Shown here one piece after another: positions 48,807 to 60,961 of a stretch of DNA of 64,000 bases; position 1 is the first letter of the stretch; each line of letters opens with the position of its first letter. Origin of the DNA: Acetobacteraceae bacterium (GTDB lineage: Bacteria > Pseudomonadota > Alphaproteobacteria > Acetobacterales > Acetobacteraceae); assembly GCA_027482245.1 (NCBI GenBank), contig JAIXWG010000028.1, positions 1 to 64,000 on the forward strand, written 5' to 3'. The notes beneath the pieces are model-generated. The model made no database searches and had not been told where the DNA came from. It saw nothing but the letters and a program-made list of their open reading frames with translations. A program made the translations under genes and the position numbers.

Positions 48807-51188
48807 TCACTCGGCCGCCAGGCGGTGGCCGTGGATGATGTTCCAGATCTTCGCCGGCGTCGCCGGCATCTCCACATGGTTCACGCCGAAATCACGCAGC
48901 GCGTCAACCACGGCATTCATGACGGCGGGCGGCGACCCGATCGCCCCCACCTCGCCACACCCCTTCACGCCGAGCGGGTTATGCGTGCAGAGCGTGGTGT
49001 GCGTCGCCACCGAGACCGGCGCCAGGTCATCCGCGCGCGGCATGGTGTAGTCCATCATCGACCCGCTGATGAGCTGCCCTTCCGCGTCATAGACCGCGGC
49101 TTCCAGCAATGCCTGGCCGATGCCCTGGGCGACGCCGCCCTGCACCTGGCCCTCCACGATCATCGGGTTGATCACGCGCCCCACATCGTCCACGGCGGTG
49201 AAGCCCATGACGGAGACCTTCCCCGTATCCGGGTCGATCTCCACCTCGCAGATATGGCAGCCGCCGGGATAGGTGAAGTTCTTCGGATCGTAGAAGGCCG
49301 TCTCGTCCAGGCCCGGCTCGATCTCATCGATCGGGTAGTTGTGCGGCACATAGGCCGCCAGGCTGATGTCGGTGAGCGACTTGGTCTTGTCCGTGCCCGC
49401 CACCCGGAAGGTGCCGCGCTCGAACTCCACATCCTCGACGCTGGCTTCCATCAGGTGGGCGGCGATCCGCTTGCCCTTCGCGATGATCTTGTCCATCGCC
49501 TTGTCCATGGCGGACCCGCCGACGGCCAGCGACCGGCTGCCATAGGTGCCCATGCCGAAGGGCACCTTGGCGGTGTCGCCATGCACAATGTCGATGTTGG
49601 CCATCGGCACGCCGAGCTTGTCCGCCACCAGCTGCGCCAGGGTCGTCTCATGCCCCTGGCCATGGCTGTGCGTGCCGGTCAGCACCGTGACGCTGCCTGT
49701 GGGATGCACGCGGATGGTGCCGACCTCATAGAGCCCCGCACGCGCGCCGAGGCTGCCCACGACGGCGGAGGGCGCGATGCCGCAGGCCTCCACATAGGTG
49801 GAGATGCCGATGCCCCGCAGCTTGCCACGCGCCTTGGCTTCCGCCCGGCGTTCCTCGAACGTCGCCCAGCCCGCCGTTTCCAGCGCGCCCGCGAGGGTCG
49901 AGAAGTAGTCGCCGCTGTCGTATTGCAGCGCGACCGGCGTCTGGTAGGGGAAGGACGCGGTCGGGATGAAATTCTTCTTGCGGAACTCCACCCGGTCCAT
50001 CCCGATCTCCTTCGCCGCCACATCCATCAGGCGTTCGAGGAGATAGGTCGCCTCCGGACGCCCGGCGCCGCGATAGGCGTCGACGGGCACGGTGTGGGTG
50101 AAGACCGCCTTCACCTCCGCGTAGATGACCGGCGTCGCGTAGACGCCCGACAGCAGCGTGGCGTAGAGGTAGGTCGGCACGCAGGGCGCGAAGGTGGAGA
50201 GATAGGCGCCCATATTCGCCAGCGTGTGCACCTTCAGCCCGAGGATCTTCCCCTCGCCATCCAGCGCCAGTTCGGCCGTGCTCACATGGTCCCGGCCATG
50301 GGCATCCGACATGAAGCTTTCGGTGCGGTCCGCGGTCCACTTGATCGGCCGCTTCACCTTGGCCGAGGCCCAGGTGACGATCGCTTCCTCGGCATAGTGG
50401 TAGATCTTGCTGCCGAAGCCGCCTCCGACATCGGGGGCCACGACGCGCAGCTTGCTCTCCGGTATCGCCAGCACGAAGGCGCCCATCAGCAGCCGGATCA
50501 CATGCGGGTTCTGGCTGGTGGTGTAGAGCGTGTAGTCGCCGCTCATCGCATCGTATTCGCCGATGGCGGAGCGCGGCTCCATCGCATTCGGCACCAGGCG
50601 GTTGTTGGTCGTGGAGAACTTCACCACCTTGGCCGCCTTGGCGAAGGCGGCGTCCGTCGCCGCCTTGTCGCCGATGTGCCAGTCGTAGCAGAGGTTCCCC
50701 GCCACACCGTCATGCACCGCGGGTGCCCCGGGCGCGATCGCGGCCTCGGTCGCGGAGACGGCCGGCAGCGGCGCGTAGTCCACGACGATCGCCTCCGCCG
50801 CGTCCCGCGCCTGGGCGCGGGTTTCCGCAACGACGACGGCGACGGGGTCGCCGACATGGCGGACCTTGCCCTCCGCCAGCACCGGGTGCTTCGGCTCCGC
50901 CATCGGCGTGCCGTCCTTGTTGTGGATCTGCCAGCCGCAGGGGATGCCGCCAATCGCGGTCATGTCCGCGCTGGTGAAGACCGCCAGCACGCCCGGCAGG
51001 GCCTTGGCAGCCGCGGTGTCGATGCCGTTGATCGTCGCATGCGCATGCGGGCTGCGCAGGATGAAGGCGTGGGTCTGGCCCGGACGGTTGATGTCGTCCG
51101 TGTACATGCCGCGACCCTGCAGGAACCGGAAATCTTCCTTGCGGCGCACGCTGGCGCCAATGCCCTCGAAGGGCTGCACGACGTTCAT
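48807..51188 (-). CDS. Molybdenum hydroxylase large subunit, CoxL form II-like
   Basis: The 793-residue subunit starts at ATG 51188 after GGGGAGGAT; an upstream in-frame codon at 51215 lacks such a site. Key motifs are [20 protein letters not shown] (about 10-29), the active-site loop [15 protein letters not shown] and the catalytic Glu in [17 protein letters not shown] near the C-terminus. AYRGAGR marks form II CODH-like enzymes, which are not proven to oxidise CO and often oxidise other carbonyls or heterocycles. S, L and M genes lie in this order on one strand, a typical operon. Confidence 0.9.
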   Translation of the reverse strand: MNVVQPFEGIGASVRRKEDFRFLQGRGMYTDDINRPGQTHAFILRSPHAHATINGIDTAAAKALPGVLAVFTSADMTAIGGIPCGWQIHNKDGTPMAEPKHPVLAEGKVRHVGDPVAVVVAETRAQARDAAEAIVVDYAPLPAVSATEAAIAPGAPAVHDGVAGNLCYDWHIGDKAATDAAFAKAAKVVKFSTTNNRLVPNAMEPRSAIGEYDAMSGDYTLYTTSQNPHVIRLLMGAFVLAIPESKLRVVAPDVGGGFGSKIYHYAEEAIVTWASAKVKRPIKWTADRTESFMSDAHGRDHVSTAELALDGEGKILGLKVHTLANMGAYLSTFAPCVPTYLYATLLSGVYATPVIYAEVKAVFTHTVPVDAYRGAGRPEATYLLERLMDVAAKEIGMDRVEFRKKNFIPTASFPYQTPVALQYDSGDYFSTLAGALETAGWATFEERRAEAKARGKLRGIGISTYVEACGIAPSAVVGSLGARAGLYEVGTIRVHPTGSVTVLTGTHSHGQGHETTLAQLVADKLGVPMANIDIVHGDTAKVPFGMGTYGSRSLAVGGSAMDKAMDKIIAKGKRIAAHLMEASVEDVEFERGTFRVAGTDKTKSLTDISLAAYVPHNYPIDEIEPGLDETAFYDPKNFTYPGGCHICEVEIDPDTGKVSVMGFTAVDDVGRVINPMIVEGQVQGGVAQGIGQALLEAAVYDAEGQLISGSMMDYTMPRADDLAPVSVATHTTLCTHNPLGVKGCGEVGAIGSPPAVMNAVVDALRDFGVNHVEMPATPAKIWNIIHGHRLAAE

Positions 51189-51284
51189 GAACCTATCCTC
51201 CCCGTTGACGTGCAACAGGCTGGCCCGCCGCCGCGCGGCCCTCTCCCGGGGCCTTGGCGCGGCGGAGCACCCAACCGGCGAAGA

Positions 51285-51791
<507 letters not shown>

Positions 51792-51915
51792 CGCGCCTCT
51801 CCCCAGATTCGATTGACCGGCCCCGGATTGGGGGCCGCTCCCTGGGTCAGAGAGTCGCCCCCGCCCCGCCGAACGTCAAGCGGCGCGAGGGTGACTGAAT
51901 GGCGGCTTTCGTCCC

Positions 51916-52955
51916 TCAGCCAAGGGCGAGAAGCTGCGCGCCCTTGGAGCCCGAGAGCGGATTTTCAGACGCCGGACGGTCATGCAGGTGGCAGGCGGCG
52001 ATGTGCCCCCCCTCCATGGCGTCCGCCACCGGCCGAAGCTGCGGCTCCTCCGACCGGCAGCGGTCGAAGGCATAGGGGCAGCGGGTGTGGAAGCGGCAGC
52101 CCTTGGGCGGGTTGATCGGGCTCGGCACGTCGCCCTTCAGGATGATCCGCTCCCGCTGCGCGCCCGGCATGGGGACGGGCACGGCGGAGAGCAGGGCTTC
52201 CGTGTAGGGGTGCTTCGGCGCGCCGAAGAGGGACCGCTTCGGCGCCACCTCCACGATCTTGCCGAGGTACATGACCGCGACCCGGTGCGTCATGTGCTCC
52301 ACGATCGCCAGGTCGTGGCTGATGAAGAGGAGCGCCAGGCCGAGCTCCGCCTGGAGGTCCTGCAGCAGGTTGACGATCTGCGCCTTGACCGAGACGTCGA
52401 GCGCCGAGACGGCCTCGTCGCAGATGATCAGGTCGGGCTCACCGGCGAGTGCCCGGGCGATGCCGATGCGCTGCCGCTGGCCGCCGGAGAATTCATGCGG
52501 CCAGCGATTGATGGCGTCCCGCGGCAGCCGGACCTTGTCCATCAGCCCCTCGAGGCGCTTCTCGAGATCAGCCGAATCCTTCGCGAGCCCGAAGTTGCGG
52601 ATCGGCTCCGCCAGGATGTCCCGCACCTTCATGCGCGGGTTGAGGCTGCTGAAGGGGTCCTGGAACACCACCTGCATCTTCCGCCGCAGCGGCCGAAGCG
52701 TGCCGTTCGGCATGTCATCGATGCGGTCGCCGCCCAGCACGACCTGCCCGGCCGTCAGCGGGAACAGCCGCAGCAGCGCCTTCCCCACGGTGGACTTGCC
52801 GCAGCCCGACTCGCCCACCAGCGACAGCGTCTCCCCCTTCGCGATGTCGAAGGATACGCCATCCACGGCATAGACATAGCCCGTGGTGCCGCCGAGGAAC
52901 CCGGCCTTGATCGGGAAGTGCTTCTTGAGGTCGTTGACCTGCAACAGGGGCTGGC

Positions 52956-52959
<4 letters not shown>
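51916..52959 (-). CDS. dppF: Dipeptide/nickel-type ABC transporter ATP-binding protein DppF
   Basis: The 347-residue ATPase has Walker [10 protein letters not shown] (about 50), signature [15 protein letters not shown], Walker [14 protein letters not shown] and the oligopeptide-transporter C-terminal domain with Cys residues ([15 protein letters not shown]), which binds 4Fe-4S in some homologues. ATG overlaps the dppD stop (ATGA). It energises the DppBC channel with DppD. As the last gene in the operon it ends 100 bases before the CoxS start. Confidence 0.93.
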
Positions 52960-53948
<989 letters not shown>

Positions 53949-53959
53949 GGTTCAAGCCT

Positions 53960-54109
53960 TGTCCGCACGATGGGCGGTTGAGGAATGGCGAGGGATTTTT
54001 CGTCCCTGCAAGGAAGTGGACGCAGCCGATGCTGGTTGCATCGGCAAGTCCGCTGACGCGGCAGGGGCGGAAAAGACCCGCCAGGCCGACCCGATCCATC
54101 GTGCGGACA
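53960..54109. repeat. 14-bp inverted repeats flanking the dppC-dppD gap
   Basis: TGTCCGCACGATGG (53960-53973) and its reverse complement (54096-54109) bound a 122-base core. Inside, CCGATGC/GCATCGG (54026-54044) form a 7-bp stem with a TGGTT loop. The layout suits a long stem-loop or a small mobile-element remnant. Confidence 0.7.
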
Positions 54110-54113
54110 TGGC

Positions 54114-55031
54114 TTAGAGCCTCTTGGCCATACGGGGGTCGAGGGCGTCGCGCAGGCCGTCACCCAGCAGGTTCACGGCGAGCACGGTGATGGAGAGGAA
54201 CACCGCCGGGAAGAAGACGATGTAGGGCTTCACCTGCCACAGCGCCCGGCCCTCGGCCATGATGTTGCCCCAGGACGGGATGATGGGCGGCGTGCCGGCG
54301 CCGATGAAGCTCAGGATGGCCTCGGTGATCATGGCGCTGGCGCAGATATAGGTGGCCTGCACCGTCAGCGGCGCCAGCGTGTTCGGCAGGATGTGGCGCA
54401 GGATGATCATCGGCGTGCGCGTGCCCGAAGCCACCGCCGCATCCACATAGGGCTGCTCGCGAAGCGAGAGCACCACGCCGCGCACCAGGCGCGACACGCG
54501 CGGGATCTCCGCGATGGTGATGGCGAGCACGACGTTGCCGACGCTGCCCCGCGTCAGCGCCATCAGCGCGATCGCCAGCAGGATCGGCGGGATGGACATC
54601 ATGCCGTCCATGAACCGCATGATGATGCTGTCCGCCAGCCGGATGAAGCCGGAGACGAGGCCGATCGCCAGCCCGATGATGGAGGCGCAGAAGGCGACGG
54701 AGAAGCCGACGGTCAGCGACACCCGCGCGCCATGCAGCACGCGCGAATAGACGTCGCGGCCCAGCATGTCCGTGCCGAACCAGAACTGGGCGGAGGGTTC
54801 GCGCGTGCGCAGCGCCGGCGCCAGCGCCGTCGGGTCCCGATGCGCCAGGTAGGGCGCGAAGACCGCGACGAACACCATCAGCAGCACCAGGAAGCCGCCG
54901 ATGGCGATGGTCGGGTTGCGGCGCAGGAAGCCGATGAAGCCCTTCCGGGCCTTCACCGGCGGCATGATGTCGCCCATCTCGGGCGCCACGTTCACGCCGG
55001 GCGGAAGCGGGGCGGTACGGCCGCCATCCAT
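54114..55031 (-). CDS. dppC: Dipeptide/nickel-type ABC transporter permease DppC
   Basis: The 305-residue permease has the N-terminal OppC leader (RKGFIGFLRRNPTIAIGGFL), the periplasmic FGTDMLGRDVYSRVLHGARV motif (about 85-105) and the ATPase-contact loop EQPYVDAAVASGTRTPMIIL. Five or six transmembrane helices are visible. ATG 55031 gives a standard start; a TTG at 55046 overlapping the dppB stop (TTGA) is an alternative. It forms the inner-membrane channel with DppB. Confidence 0.92.
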   Translation of the reverse strand: MDGGRTAPLPPGVNVAPEMGDIMPPVKARKGFIGFLRRNPTIAIGGFLVLLMVFVAVFAPYLAHRDPTALAPALRTREPSAQFWFGTDMLGRDVYSRVLHGARVSLTVGFSVAFCASIIGLAIGLVSGFIRLADSIIMRFMDGMMSIPPILLAIALMALTRGSVGNVVLAITIAEIPRVSRLVRGVVLSLREQPYVDAAVASGTRTPMIILRHILPNTLAPLTVQATYICASAMITEAILSFIGAGTPPIIPSWGNIMAEGRALWQVKPYIVFFPAVFLSITVLAVNLLGDGLRDALDPRMAKRL

Positions 55032-55042
55032 GGTCGCGGTGC

Positions 55043-55984
55043 TCAATACCGGATCCTCGGGTCGAACAGGGTGTAGGCGAGGTCGATCGCGAGATTGACC
55101 AGCACGTAGATGAAGGAGAACAGCAGCACGACGCCCTGGATGACGGGGTAGTCGCGCCGCAGGATGGCATCCACCGTCAGGCGGCCGAGGCCCGGGATGG
55201 CGAAGACGCTTTCCGTCACCACGGCGCCGCCGATCAGCAACGCGATGCCGATGCCGATAACGGTGACGATCGGCACGGCGGCGTTCTTCAGCGCATGCAT
55301 GAACAGGATGGAGCGCTGCCCCACGCCCTTGGCCTTGGCGGTGCGGATGTAGTCCTGCTGCAGCACTTCCAGCATCGTGGCCCGCGTGATGCGCGCGATC
55401 AGCGCGATGTAGACGGACCCCAGCGCCACCGCCGGCAGGATCAGGTTCTCCAGCCAGGGGAAGAAGCCGCGGCTGAAGGGCGTGTAGCCCTGCACCGGCA
55501 GCCAATCGAGCTCGAGCGCGAAGACATAGGCCAGCACGTAGCCCACGACGAAGACGGGGACGGAGAAGCCCAGCACCGCGAAGCCCATCACCGCGCGGTC
55601 GATCCAGGTGCCCTGCCGCCACGCCGCCACCACGCCCATCGGCACGGCGATGGAAACGGCCAGGATCAGCGTCACGATCATCAGCGACAGCGTCGGCTCG
55701 ATCCGCTGCTGGATCATGGTCGAGACCGGCAGGTTGGTGAAGATCGAGGTCCCGAGGTCACCCCGCAGGATGTCCCACAGCCAGGCCCCGAACCGCACGA
55801 GGTAGGGGCGGTCGAGGCCGAGGCTGGCCCGGATGCGCTCCACATCCGCCGGCGTCGCCTGATCCCCCGCGATCACCGCGGCCGGATCGCCCGGGGCGAT
55901 GTAGAGAAGGGAGAAGACGAACAGCGCCACGATCGCCATGACGGGGATCGTGGCGAGGATTCGGCGGACGATGTAAGCGAACAT
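55043..55984 (-). CDS. dppB: Dipeptide/nickel-type ABC transporter permease DppB
   Basis: The 313-residue permease starts MFAYIVRRILATIPVMAIVA, the standard DppB/OppB N-terminus, with PGDPAAVIAG next. The coupling loop is VLQQDYIRTAKAKGVGQRSI (about 205-224) and the C-terminal LVNLAIDLAYTLFDPRIRY is canonical. Six hydrophobic helices are visible. It lies 20 bases after the first binding-protein gene of the array. Confidence 0.93.
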   Translation of the reverse strand: MFAYIVRRILATIPVMAIVALFVFSLLYIAPGDPAAVIAGDQATPADVERIRASLGLDRPYLVRFGAWLWDILRGDLGTSIFTNLPVSTMIQQRIEPTLSLMIVTLILAVSIAVPMGVVAAWRQGTWIDRAVMGFAVLGFSVPVFVVGYVLAYVFALELDWLPVQGYTPFSRGFFPWLENLILPAVALGSVYIALIARITRATMLEVLQQDYIRTAKAKGVGQRSILFMHALKNAAVPIVTVIGIGIALLIGGAVVTESVFAIPGLGRLTVDAILRRDYPVIQGVVLLFSFIYVLVNLAIDLAYTLFDPRIRY

Positions 55985-56004
55985 CCGGGAAGGCTTCCTT
56001 CAGA

Positions 56005-57606
56005 TCAGGTCTTGCTGACGCCCCAGGCGAAGGGAATCGGCCCCTTCACGATGCCGGAGACGTTCCGGCGCCAGGCCTGGTAGGTCAGGAAGAAGCCCGT
56101 CGGGCAATAGACGACATTCTCCACCGCCGCGGCATTCAGGCGATCGATCGCCGCCCGTTCCTCCGCCAGGCTGGACGCGGCGAGCCAGTTCGGCACCTCC
56201 GCCTCCACCGCCGGCACGTCGGGCCAGCCGAACCAGGCGCCGTCGCCATTGGCGCGCACCGCGTTGTAGAGGATCGGGTTGATGGCGTCGGCACCCGCAT
56301 GCCAGGTGTGGAACATTGACCAGCCGCCCTGGCCGGGCGGGTTCTTCATCGCGCGGCGCTGGCCGGTGGTGCCCCAATCCGTCGCGACGAAGTCCACATT
56401 CATGCCGAGCTTCTTCAGCAGGTCGGCCGTCACGTCGCCCAGCGCCTTGGTGATGGGCTGGTCCTGCGCGACGATGCAGGTCACCGGTTCGTTGTTGTAG
56501 CCGGATTCCCGCAGCAGCTGGCGGCCGCGCTCCAGGTTCGCCGCCTTCATCATGGCGCCGCCGGCCTCGGTGTAGAGGGGCGTATCCGGCGTGAAGAAGC
56601 CGCCCATGACCTTCCACAGGTTGCGGTCGTTGCCGACCAGCGCGGTCATGTAGTCTTCCTGGTTCAGCGCCGTCATCACCGCCTGGCGGACCTTCAGGTT
56701 GTTGAAGGGCGCGTGCAGGTGGTTCATGCGGAAGGCGCCGATGTTGCCGAGCGGGTCGGCGATATCGACGGCGATGTTGCGGTTGCGGCGGAGGACCGGC
56801 ACCAGGTCGGTGATCGGGTTCTCCCACCAATCCACCTCGCCGTTCTGCAGCGCGGCGGAGGCCGTGGCGGGATCGGGCATAACGATCCACTCGACGCGAT
56901 CGACCATGATCCGCTTGCCGCCGGCCAGCCAGCTCGCGGGCTCATTGCGCGGCACATAGCCATCGAACTTCTGGAAGACGGCGCGCGCGCCGGGCACCCA
57001 TTCGTTGCGCAGGAAGCGCATGGGGCCGGAGCCCACATACTCGTTGATCTGCGTGAAGCTGTCGAAGCGCGTCGCGATGCGCTCCGGCATGATGAAGCAC
57101 ATCGGCGTCGCGTTCTTGCCCAGCGCCATCTTCATCTTGGTGAAGGGCGCGGACAGCCGCCAGCGGATGGTGCGGTCATCCGTCGCGACCAGCTCCTCGT
57201 TCAGCCGGCGCAGGATCTGGCCCATCGGGTCGCGCGGCATCCAGCGGACGATGGAGGCGACGACGTCCTTGGCCAGCACCGGCTCATTGTCGTGGAAGCG
57301 GAGCCCGCTGCGCAGCTTGAAGGTCCAGGTCTTGCCGTCGGCGGAGACTTCCTCCCCCTCCACCATCTGGCGCTGCGGCTCCAGCTTGTCATCGAAGCCG
57401 TAGAGCGTGTCCCACACCAGCACGGCGGCGTTGCGGACGACGTATTGCGTGCCCCAGATCGGGTCGAAATTCGCCAGGTTGGCCTGCGGCACGAAGCGCA
57501 GCGTGCGCGCATTGGCGCCCTGCGACAGCGCCGGCGCGCTAACCCCGCCCCCGGCCGCGACGGCACCCGCCGCCACGCCGGCCTTGATGAACGACCTGCG
57601 ATCCAT
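56005..57606 (-). CDS. Peptide/nickel-type ABC substrate-binding protein (SBP_bac_5), copy next to dppB
   Basis: The 533-residue periplasmic protein has a classic Tat leader (DRRSFIKAGVAAGAVAAGGG). The mature part starts ARTLRFVPQANLANFDPIWG, then TFKLRSGLRFHDNEPVLAKD (about 96-115) and AALQNGEVDWWENPITD (about 232-248), landmarks of DppA/OppA-type proteins. The C-terminal GIVKGPIPFAWGVSKT closes the fold. It is the copy adjacent to the permeases and the last of five consecutive paralogues in transcriptional order. Ligand unknown. Confidence 0.92.
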   Translation of the reverse strand: MDRRSFIKAGVAAGAVAAGGGVSAPALSQGANARTLRFVPQANLANFDPIWGTQYVVRNAAVLVWDTLYGFDDKLEPQRQMVEGEEVSADGKTWTFKLRSGLRFHDNEPVLAKDVVASIVRWMPRDPMGQILRRLNEELVATDDRTIRWRLSAPFTKMKMALGKNATPMCFIMPERIATRFDSFTQINEYVGSGPMRFLRNEWVPGARAVFQKFDGYVPRNEPASWLAGGKRIMVDRVEWIVMPDPATASAALQNGEVDWWENPITDLVPVLRRNRNIAVDIADPLGNIGAFRMNHLHAPFNNLKVRQAVMTALNQEDYMTALVGNDRNLWKVMGGFFTPDTPLYTEAGGAMMKAANLERGRQLLRESGYNNEPVTCIVAQDQPITKALGDVTADLLKKLGMNVDFVATDWGTTGQRRAMKNPPGQGGWSMFHTWHAGADAINPILYNAVRANGDGAWFGWPDVPAVEAEVPNWLAASSLAEERAAIDRLNAAAVENVVYCPTGFFLTYQAWRRNVSGIVKGPIPFAWGVSKT

Positions 57607-57752
57607 TCGAGACTACCCCCTGTTATGGGCCAGCCGCCCTTGTTCTGGGCAGACTGCCTTATCCCTGTGCTACGCGCCAGCACCCCCCGCCCGGGACTCG
57701 GCGGGGGGACGCGGTACGCAACCCTGGTCAGCACATCCCGTGCCAGCCGGCC

Positions 57753-59348
57753 TCAGGCCCGGCGCACGCCCCAGAACAGCGCCGGGCCGCCCTTCACCAC
57801 GCCGGTGATGCTGCGGCGATAGGCCATCAGCGGCAGCACCTGGCCGAGCGGCACGAAGGGCACTTCCTGCCACACCACGCGCTGGATCTCCCGCGCGATG
57901 GCCTGTTCGGCGGGCAGGTCCGGCGCCTCGAACCAGGCGTCGCGCAGCTCCTCCAGCCGCGGCAGCGTCGGCCATCCCGCCCAGGCATTGGTGCCATTGC
58001 CGCGAATCGGCATGTGGCTGCCGGGGACGGAGACATCGAGCCCTTCCCAGGTCGTGCAGAAGGCGCTCCAGCCCCCCGCATCGACCGTGCCGCGATTCGT
58101 CCGCCGCTGGATGTGGGTGCCCCAATCCATCGCCTGGAGATCGACGTTGAAGCCGATGCGCCGCAGCGTGTCGGCCGCGACCTCCGCCAGGTTCTGCAGC
58201 ACCGGCAGGTCGGTCGCCGACAGCATGGCGACCCGTTCGCCGCGATACCCGGCCTCCCGCAGCGCACGCCGCGCAGCCTCCAGGTCCCGCGGGCCGGACA
58301 ACACGGAAAGCCCGTCATCATTCGCGAGCGGTGTGCCCGGCGTGAAGACGCCGGCCGGCACGGTGGAGAGCGCGGGGTCCGTGCCGATCGCCGCATTCAT
58401 GAAGGCGCGCTGGTCGATCGCCGGCAGCACGGCACGGCGGATGGCGGGATTGTCGAAGGGCGGCTGCAGGAAATTGAAGCGCAGCACGCCAAGATTGCCG
58501 GCGGTGTTCACCAGGTCCGTCTGGATCTCCCGGTTCCGCCGCAGCAGAGGCAGCAGGTCCGGCAGCGGCGTCTCCCACCAATCCACCTCGTTGTTCTGCA
58601 ACGCGGCACTGGCGGTGGAGGGATCGGGCATGACGATCCACTCGACGCGATCGAAATGCACCTGCTTGCCGCCCGCAAGGAAATCCGCGGGCTCGCTGCG
58701 CGGCGCGTAGCCGTCGAAGCGGTCATAGATCATGCGGTCGCCGGGGCGGAACAGGTCCTGGCGGAAGCGGAAGGGCCCGCTGCCGGTGTAGTCCGTGATC
58801 TGCGTGAAGGGATCGGTGCGCGCCACGCGTTCCGGCATGATGGCGCAGATGTTGGCCGACGGCTTCCCCAGTGCGAAGGCGAGGCCCGGCCACGCCTTCT
58901 TCAGCCGGATCTCGAAGCGCGTGTCGTCCAGCGCCGCGATGCCATCCATCAACCCGTCAAGCCGCTGCCCCAGCACGTCCCGCTTCGCCCAGCGCTGGAT
59001 GGAGGCGACGCAGTCCCGCGCCGTGACGGGCGCGCCGTCGTGGAAGCGCAGGCCCGGCCGCAGCGTGATCGTCCAGCGCCGCCCTTCCTCCGTGATCTCA
59101 TGCCCCGCCGCCATCTGCGGCCGCGGGCGGAAATCGGCGCCGAGGCCGTAGAGCGTGTCGTAGATCATCAGCCCGTGGTTCCGCACGACGACGGCGGTGG
59201 ACCAGACGGGGTCGATGTTGGAGAGGTTGGCCTGCGGCACGAAGCGCAGCGTGCGCGCATTGGCCTGCGCATCCGCGATGCGCGGCGCCACCAGCGTGCC
59301 GCCCGCCAGCGCCAGCGCGGCGCGTCGTGAAACCTGCATCATGGCCAT
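57753..59348 (-). CDS. Peptide/nickel-type ABC substrate-binding protein (SBP_bac_5), second paralogue
   Basis: The 531-residue protein has a Tat-like leader (VSRRAALALAGGTLVAPRIA) and mature start ARTLRFVPQANLSNIDPVWS, near-identical in pattern to its neighbour. ITLRPGLRFHDGAPVTARDC and AALQNNEVDWWETPLPD follow. The C-terminus is SITGVVKGGPALFWGVRRA. ATG 59348 shares its A with the TGA of the upstream copy. The gap of 146 bases to the next copy is the largest in the array. A diverged ligand pocket is likely. Confidence 0.92.
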   Translation of the reverse strand: MAMMQVSRRAALALAGGTLVAPRIADAQANARTLRFVPQANLSNIDPVWSTAVVVRNHGLMIYDTLYGLGADFRPRPQMAAGHEITEEGRRWTITLRPGLRFHDGAPVTARDCVASIQRWAKRDVLGQRLDGLMDGIAALDDTRFEIRLKKAWPGLAFALGKPSANICAIMPERVARTDPFTQITDYTGSGPFRFRQDLFRPGDRMIYDRFDGYAPRSEPADFLAGGKQVHFDRVEWIVMPDPSTASAALQNNEVDWWETPLPDLLPLLRRNREIQTDLVNTAGNLGVLRFNFLQPPFDNPAIRRAVLPAIDQRAFMNAAIGTDPALSTVPAGVFTPGTPLANDDGLSVLSGPRDLEAARRALREAGYRGERVAMLSATDLPVLQNLAEVAADTLRRIGFNVDLQAMDWGTHIQRRTNRGTVDAGGWSAFCTTWEGLDVSVPGSHMPIRGNGTNAWAGWPTLPRLEELRDAWFEAPDLPAEQAIAREIQRVVWQEVPFVPLGQVLPLMAYRRSITGVVKGGPALFWGVRRA

Positions 59349-60928
59349 CACGCCTTCCCGATGTTCCAGAAGACCGTTGCCGGCGCACGGAACACGCCGG
59401 TCAGGTTGCGGCGCCAGGCACTGGGCTGCCAGTAGTAGCCGAGCGGGAGGTAGTGCATCGTCTCCATCGCGCGCCTGTTCAGCGCTTCCGCGATCCGCCG
59501 GTGCTCCGCCGCGTCGCCGGCGGCCACCCATTCCGCGCGCAGCCGCTCGATCTCCGCATCATCCGGCCAGCCGAACCAGGCATTGGCGCCGTTGGTGCGC
59601 AGGAACAGATGCGTTACCGGCAGCGTCAGCGACTGGCCGGAGGAGGTGGTGTGGATGATGCTCCAGCCGCCGCGCTCCACCGGTTCCTTGCTGGCGCGGC
59701 GCTGGATCAGCGTGCCCCAATCCGTTGCCACCACTTCCAGGTTCATGCCGAGGCGCTTCAGCAGATCGGCCGTCACCAGCGACAGCGCGTTGATCTGCGG
59801 ATAGTCGCCCGGCGCGATCAGCACCACCTTCTCGCCATTGTACCCGGCCGCGGCGAGGGCGGCCTTCGCGCGTTCGATGTTCCGCGTCTTCAGGACCTCG
59901 CTGCCGGCCTCATTCGCCATTGGCGTGTCGCAGGTGAAGACGCCCTCGCACACGCCCCAGCCGGCAGGATCGCTGCCGGCCACGGCGGTCAGATAGTCCC
60001 GCTGGTCCAGGCCCATGGCGACGGCGCGGCGGATGGCGGGGTTGTTGAAGGGCGGGTGCAGCGTGTTGAAGCGCGCGATGCCGTAGGTGCCATCCATCAG
60101 CCGCTGCTGGATCACCAGCTCGCGGTTCCGCCGCATCAGGCCCAGCAGGTCGTGCAGCGGGTATTCCCAGTAATCCTGCTCCCCCAGCATCATCGCATTG
60201 GCGCTGGTGGCGGGGTCGGTGATGACGGTCCACTCGACGCGGTCGATCCGCGGCACGCGGCCGCCCGCCAGGCCATCCACCGGCTCCTGCCGCGGCACGT
60301 AGCCGTCATGCTTCGCCCAGACGGATCGCTGGCCGGGGTTCCATTCGTTCGGCAGGAAGCGGAAGGGCCCGCTGCCCACGGCTTCCCGGATCTGGGTGAA
60401 GGCGTCGGTGCGGGCGATGCGTTCCGGCATGATGAAGCAGGGGAACTGCGTCTGGCCAAGCGCCGCCAGCAGCAGCGGCACGGGCCGGTGCAGCCGGAAG
60501 CGGAAGCGCCGGTCATCCAGCGCCGTCAGTTCCGCCACGAAGGGCTGCAGCACCTGCATGAAGGGATCGCGCTTCGACCAGCGATCGATGGAGGCGACGC
60601 AGTCCCGCGCCGTCACGCGCTCCCCGTCATGGAACACCAGCCCGGGGCGCAGCGTGAAGGTGACGGAAAGGCCGCCATCGGCCACCTCCCACCCCTCCGC
60701 CATCTGCGGCCGGATGTCGCCCTTGGCGTCCTGCGCGCAGATCTGATCGTAGATCATGAAGGCGTTGTTCCGCGTGACCACCGCCGTGGTCCAGACGGGA
60801 TCGAGCGAGGTGAGGTTCGCCTGCGGGATGACCCGCAGCGTGCGCGCGGCCCCTCCCTGCGCGCCGACCACGCTCGGCATCGCAACACCAGCGGCCGTTG
60901 CCGCCATCAGCCCACGCCTGCCGATCAT
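59348..60928 (-). CDS. Peptide/nickel-type ABC substrate-binding protein (SBP_bac_5), third paralogue
   Basis: The 526-residue protein starts at ATG 60928, which follows GGAGGCAGCG; in-frame starts at 60940 and 60955 have poorer sites. Leader MIGRRGLMAATAAGVAMPSV is Tat-like. Mature motifs are ARTLRVIPQANLTSLDPVWT, TFTLRPGLVFHDGERVTARD and AMMLGEQDYWEYPLHD. The residue run after the third motif (MMLGEQDYWE) differs from the other copies (LQNGE), hinting at a distinct ligand. Confidence 0.92.
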   Translation of the reverse strand: MIGRRGLMAATAAGVAMPSVVGAQGGAARTLRVIPQANLTSLDPVWTTAVVTRNNAFMIYDQICAQDAKGDIRPQMAEGWEVADGGLSVTFTLRPGLVFHDGERVTARDCVASIDRWSKRDPFMQVLQPFVAELTALDDRRFRFRLHRPVPLLLAALGQTQFPCFIMPERIARTDAFTQIREAVGSGPFRFLPNEWNPGQRSVWAKHDGYVPRQEPVDGLAGGRVPRIDRVEWTVITDPATSANAMMLGEQDYWEYPLHDLLGLMRRNRELVIQQRLMDGTYGIARFNTLHPPFNNPAIRRAVAMGLDQRDYLTAVAGSDPAGWGVCEGVFTCDTPMANEAGSEVLKTRNIERAKAALAAAGYNGEKVVLIAPGDYPQINALSLVTADLLKRLGMNLEVVATDWGTLIQRRASKEPVERGGWSIIHTTSSGQSLTLPVTHLFLRTNGANAWFGWPDDAEIERLRAEWVAAGDAAEHRRIAEALNRRAMETMHYLPLGYYWQPSAWRRNLTGVFRAPATVFWNIGKA

Positions 60929-60961
60929 CGCTGCCTCCATCTTGGGTTCACGCACGCCAGG

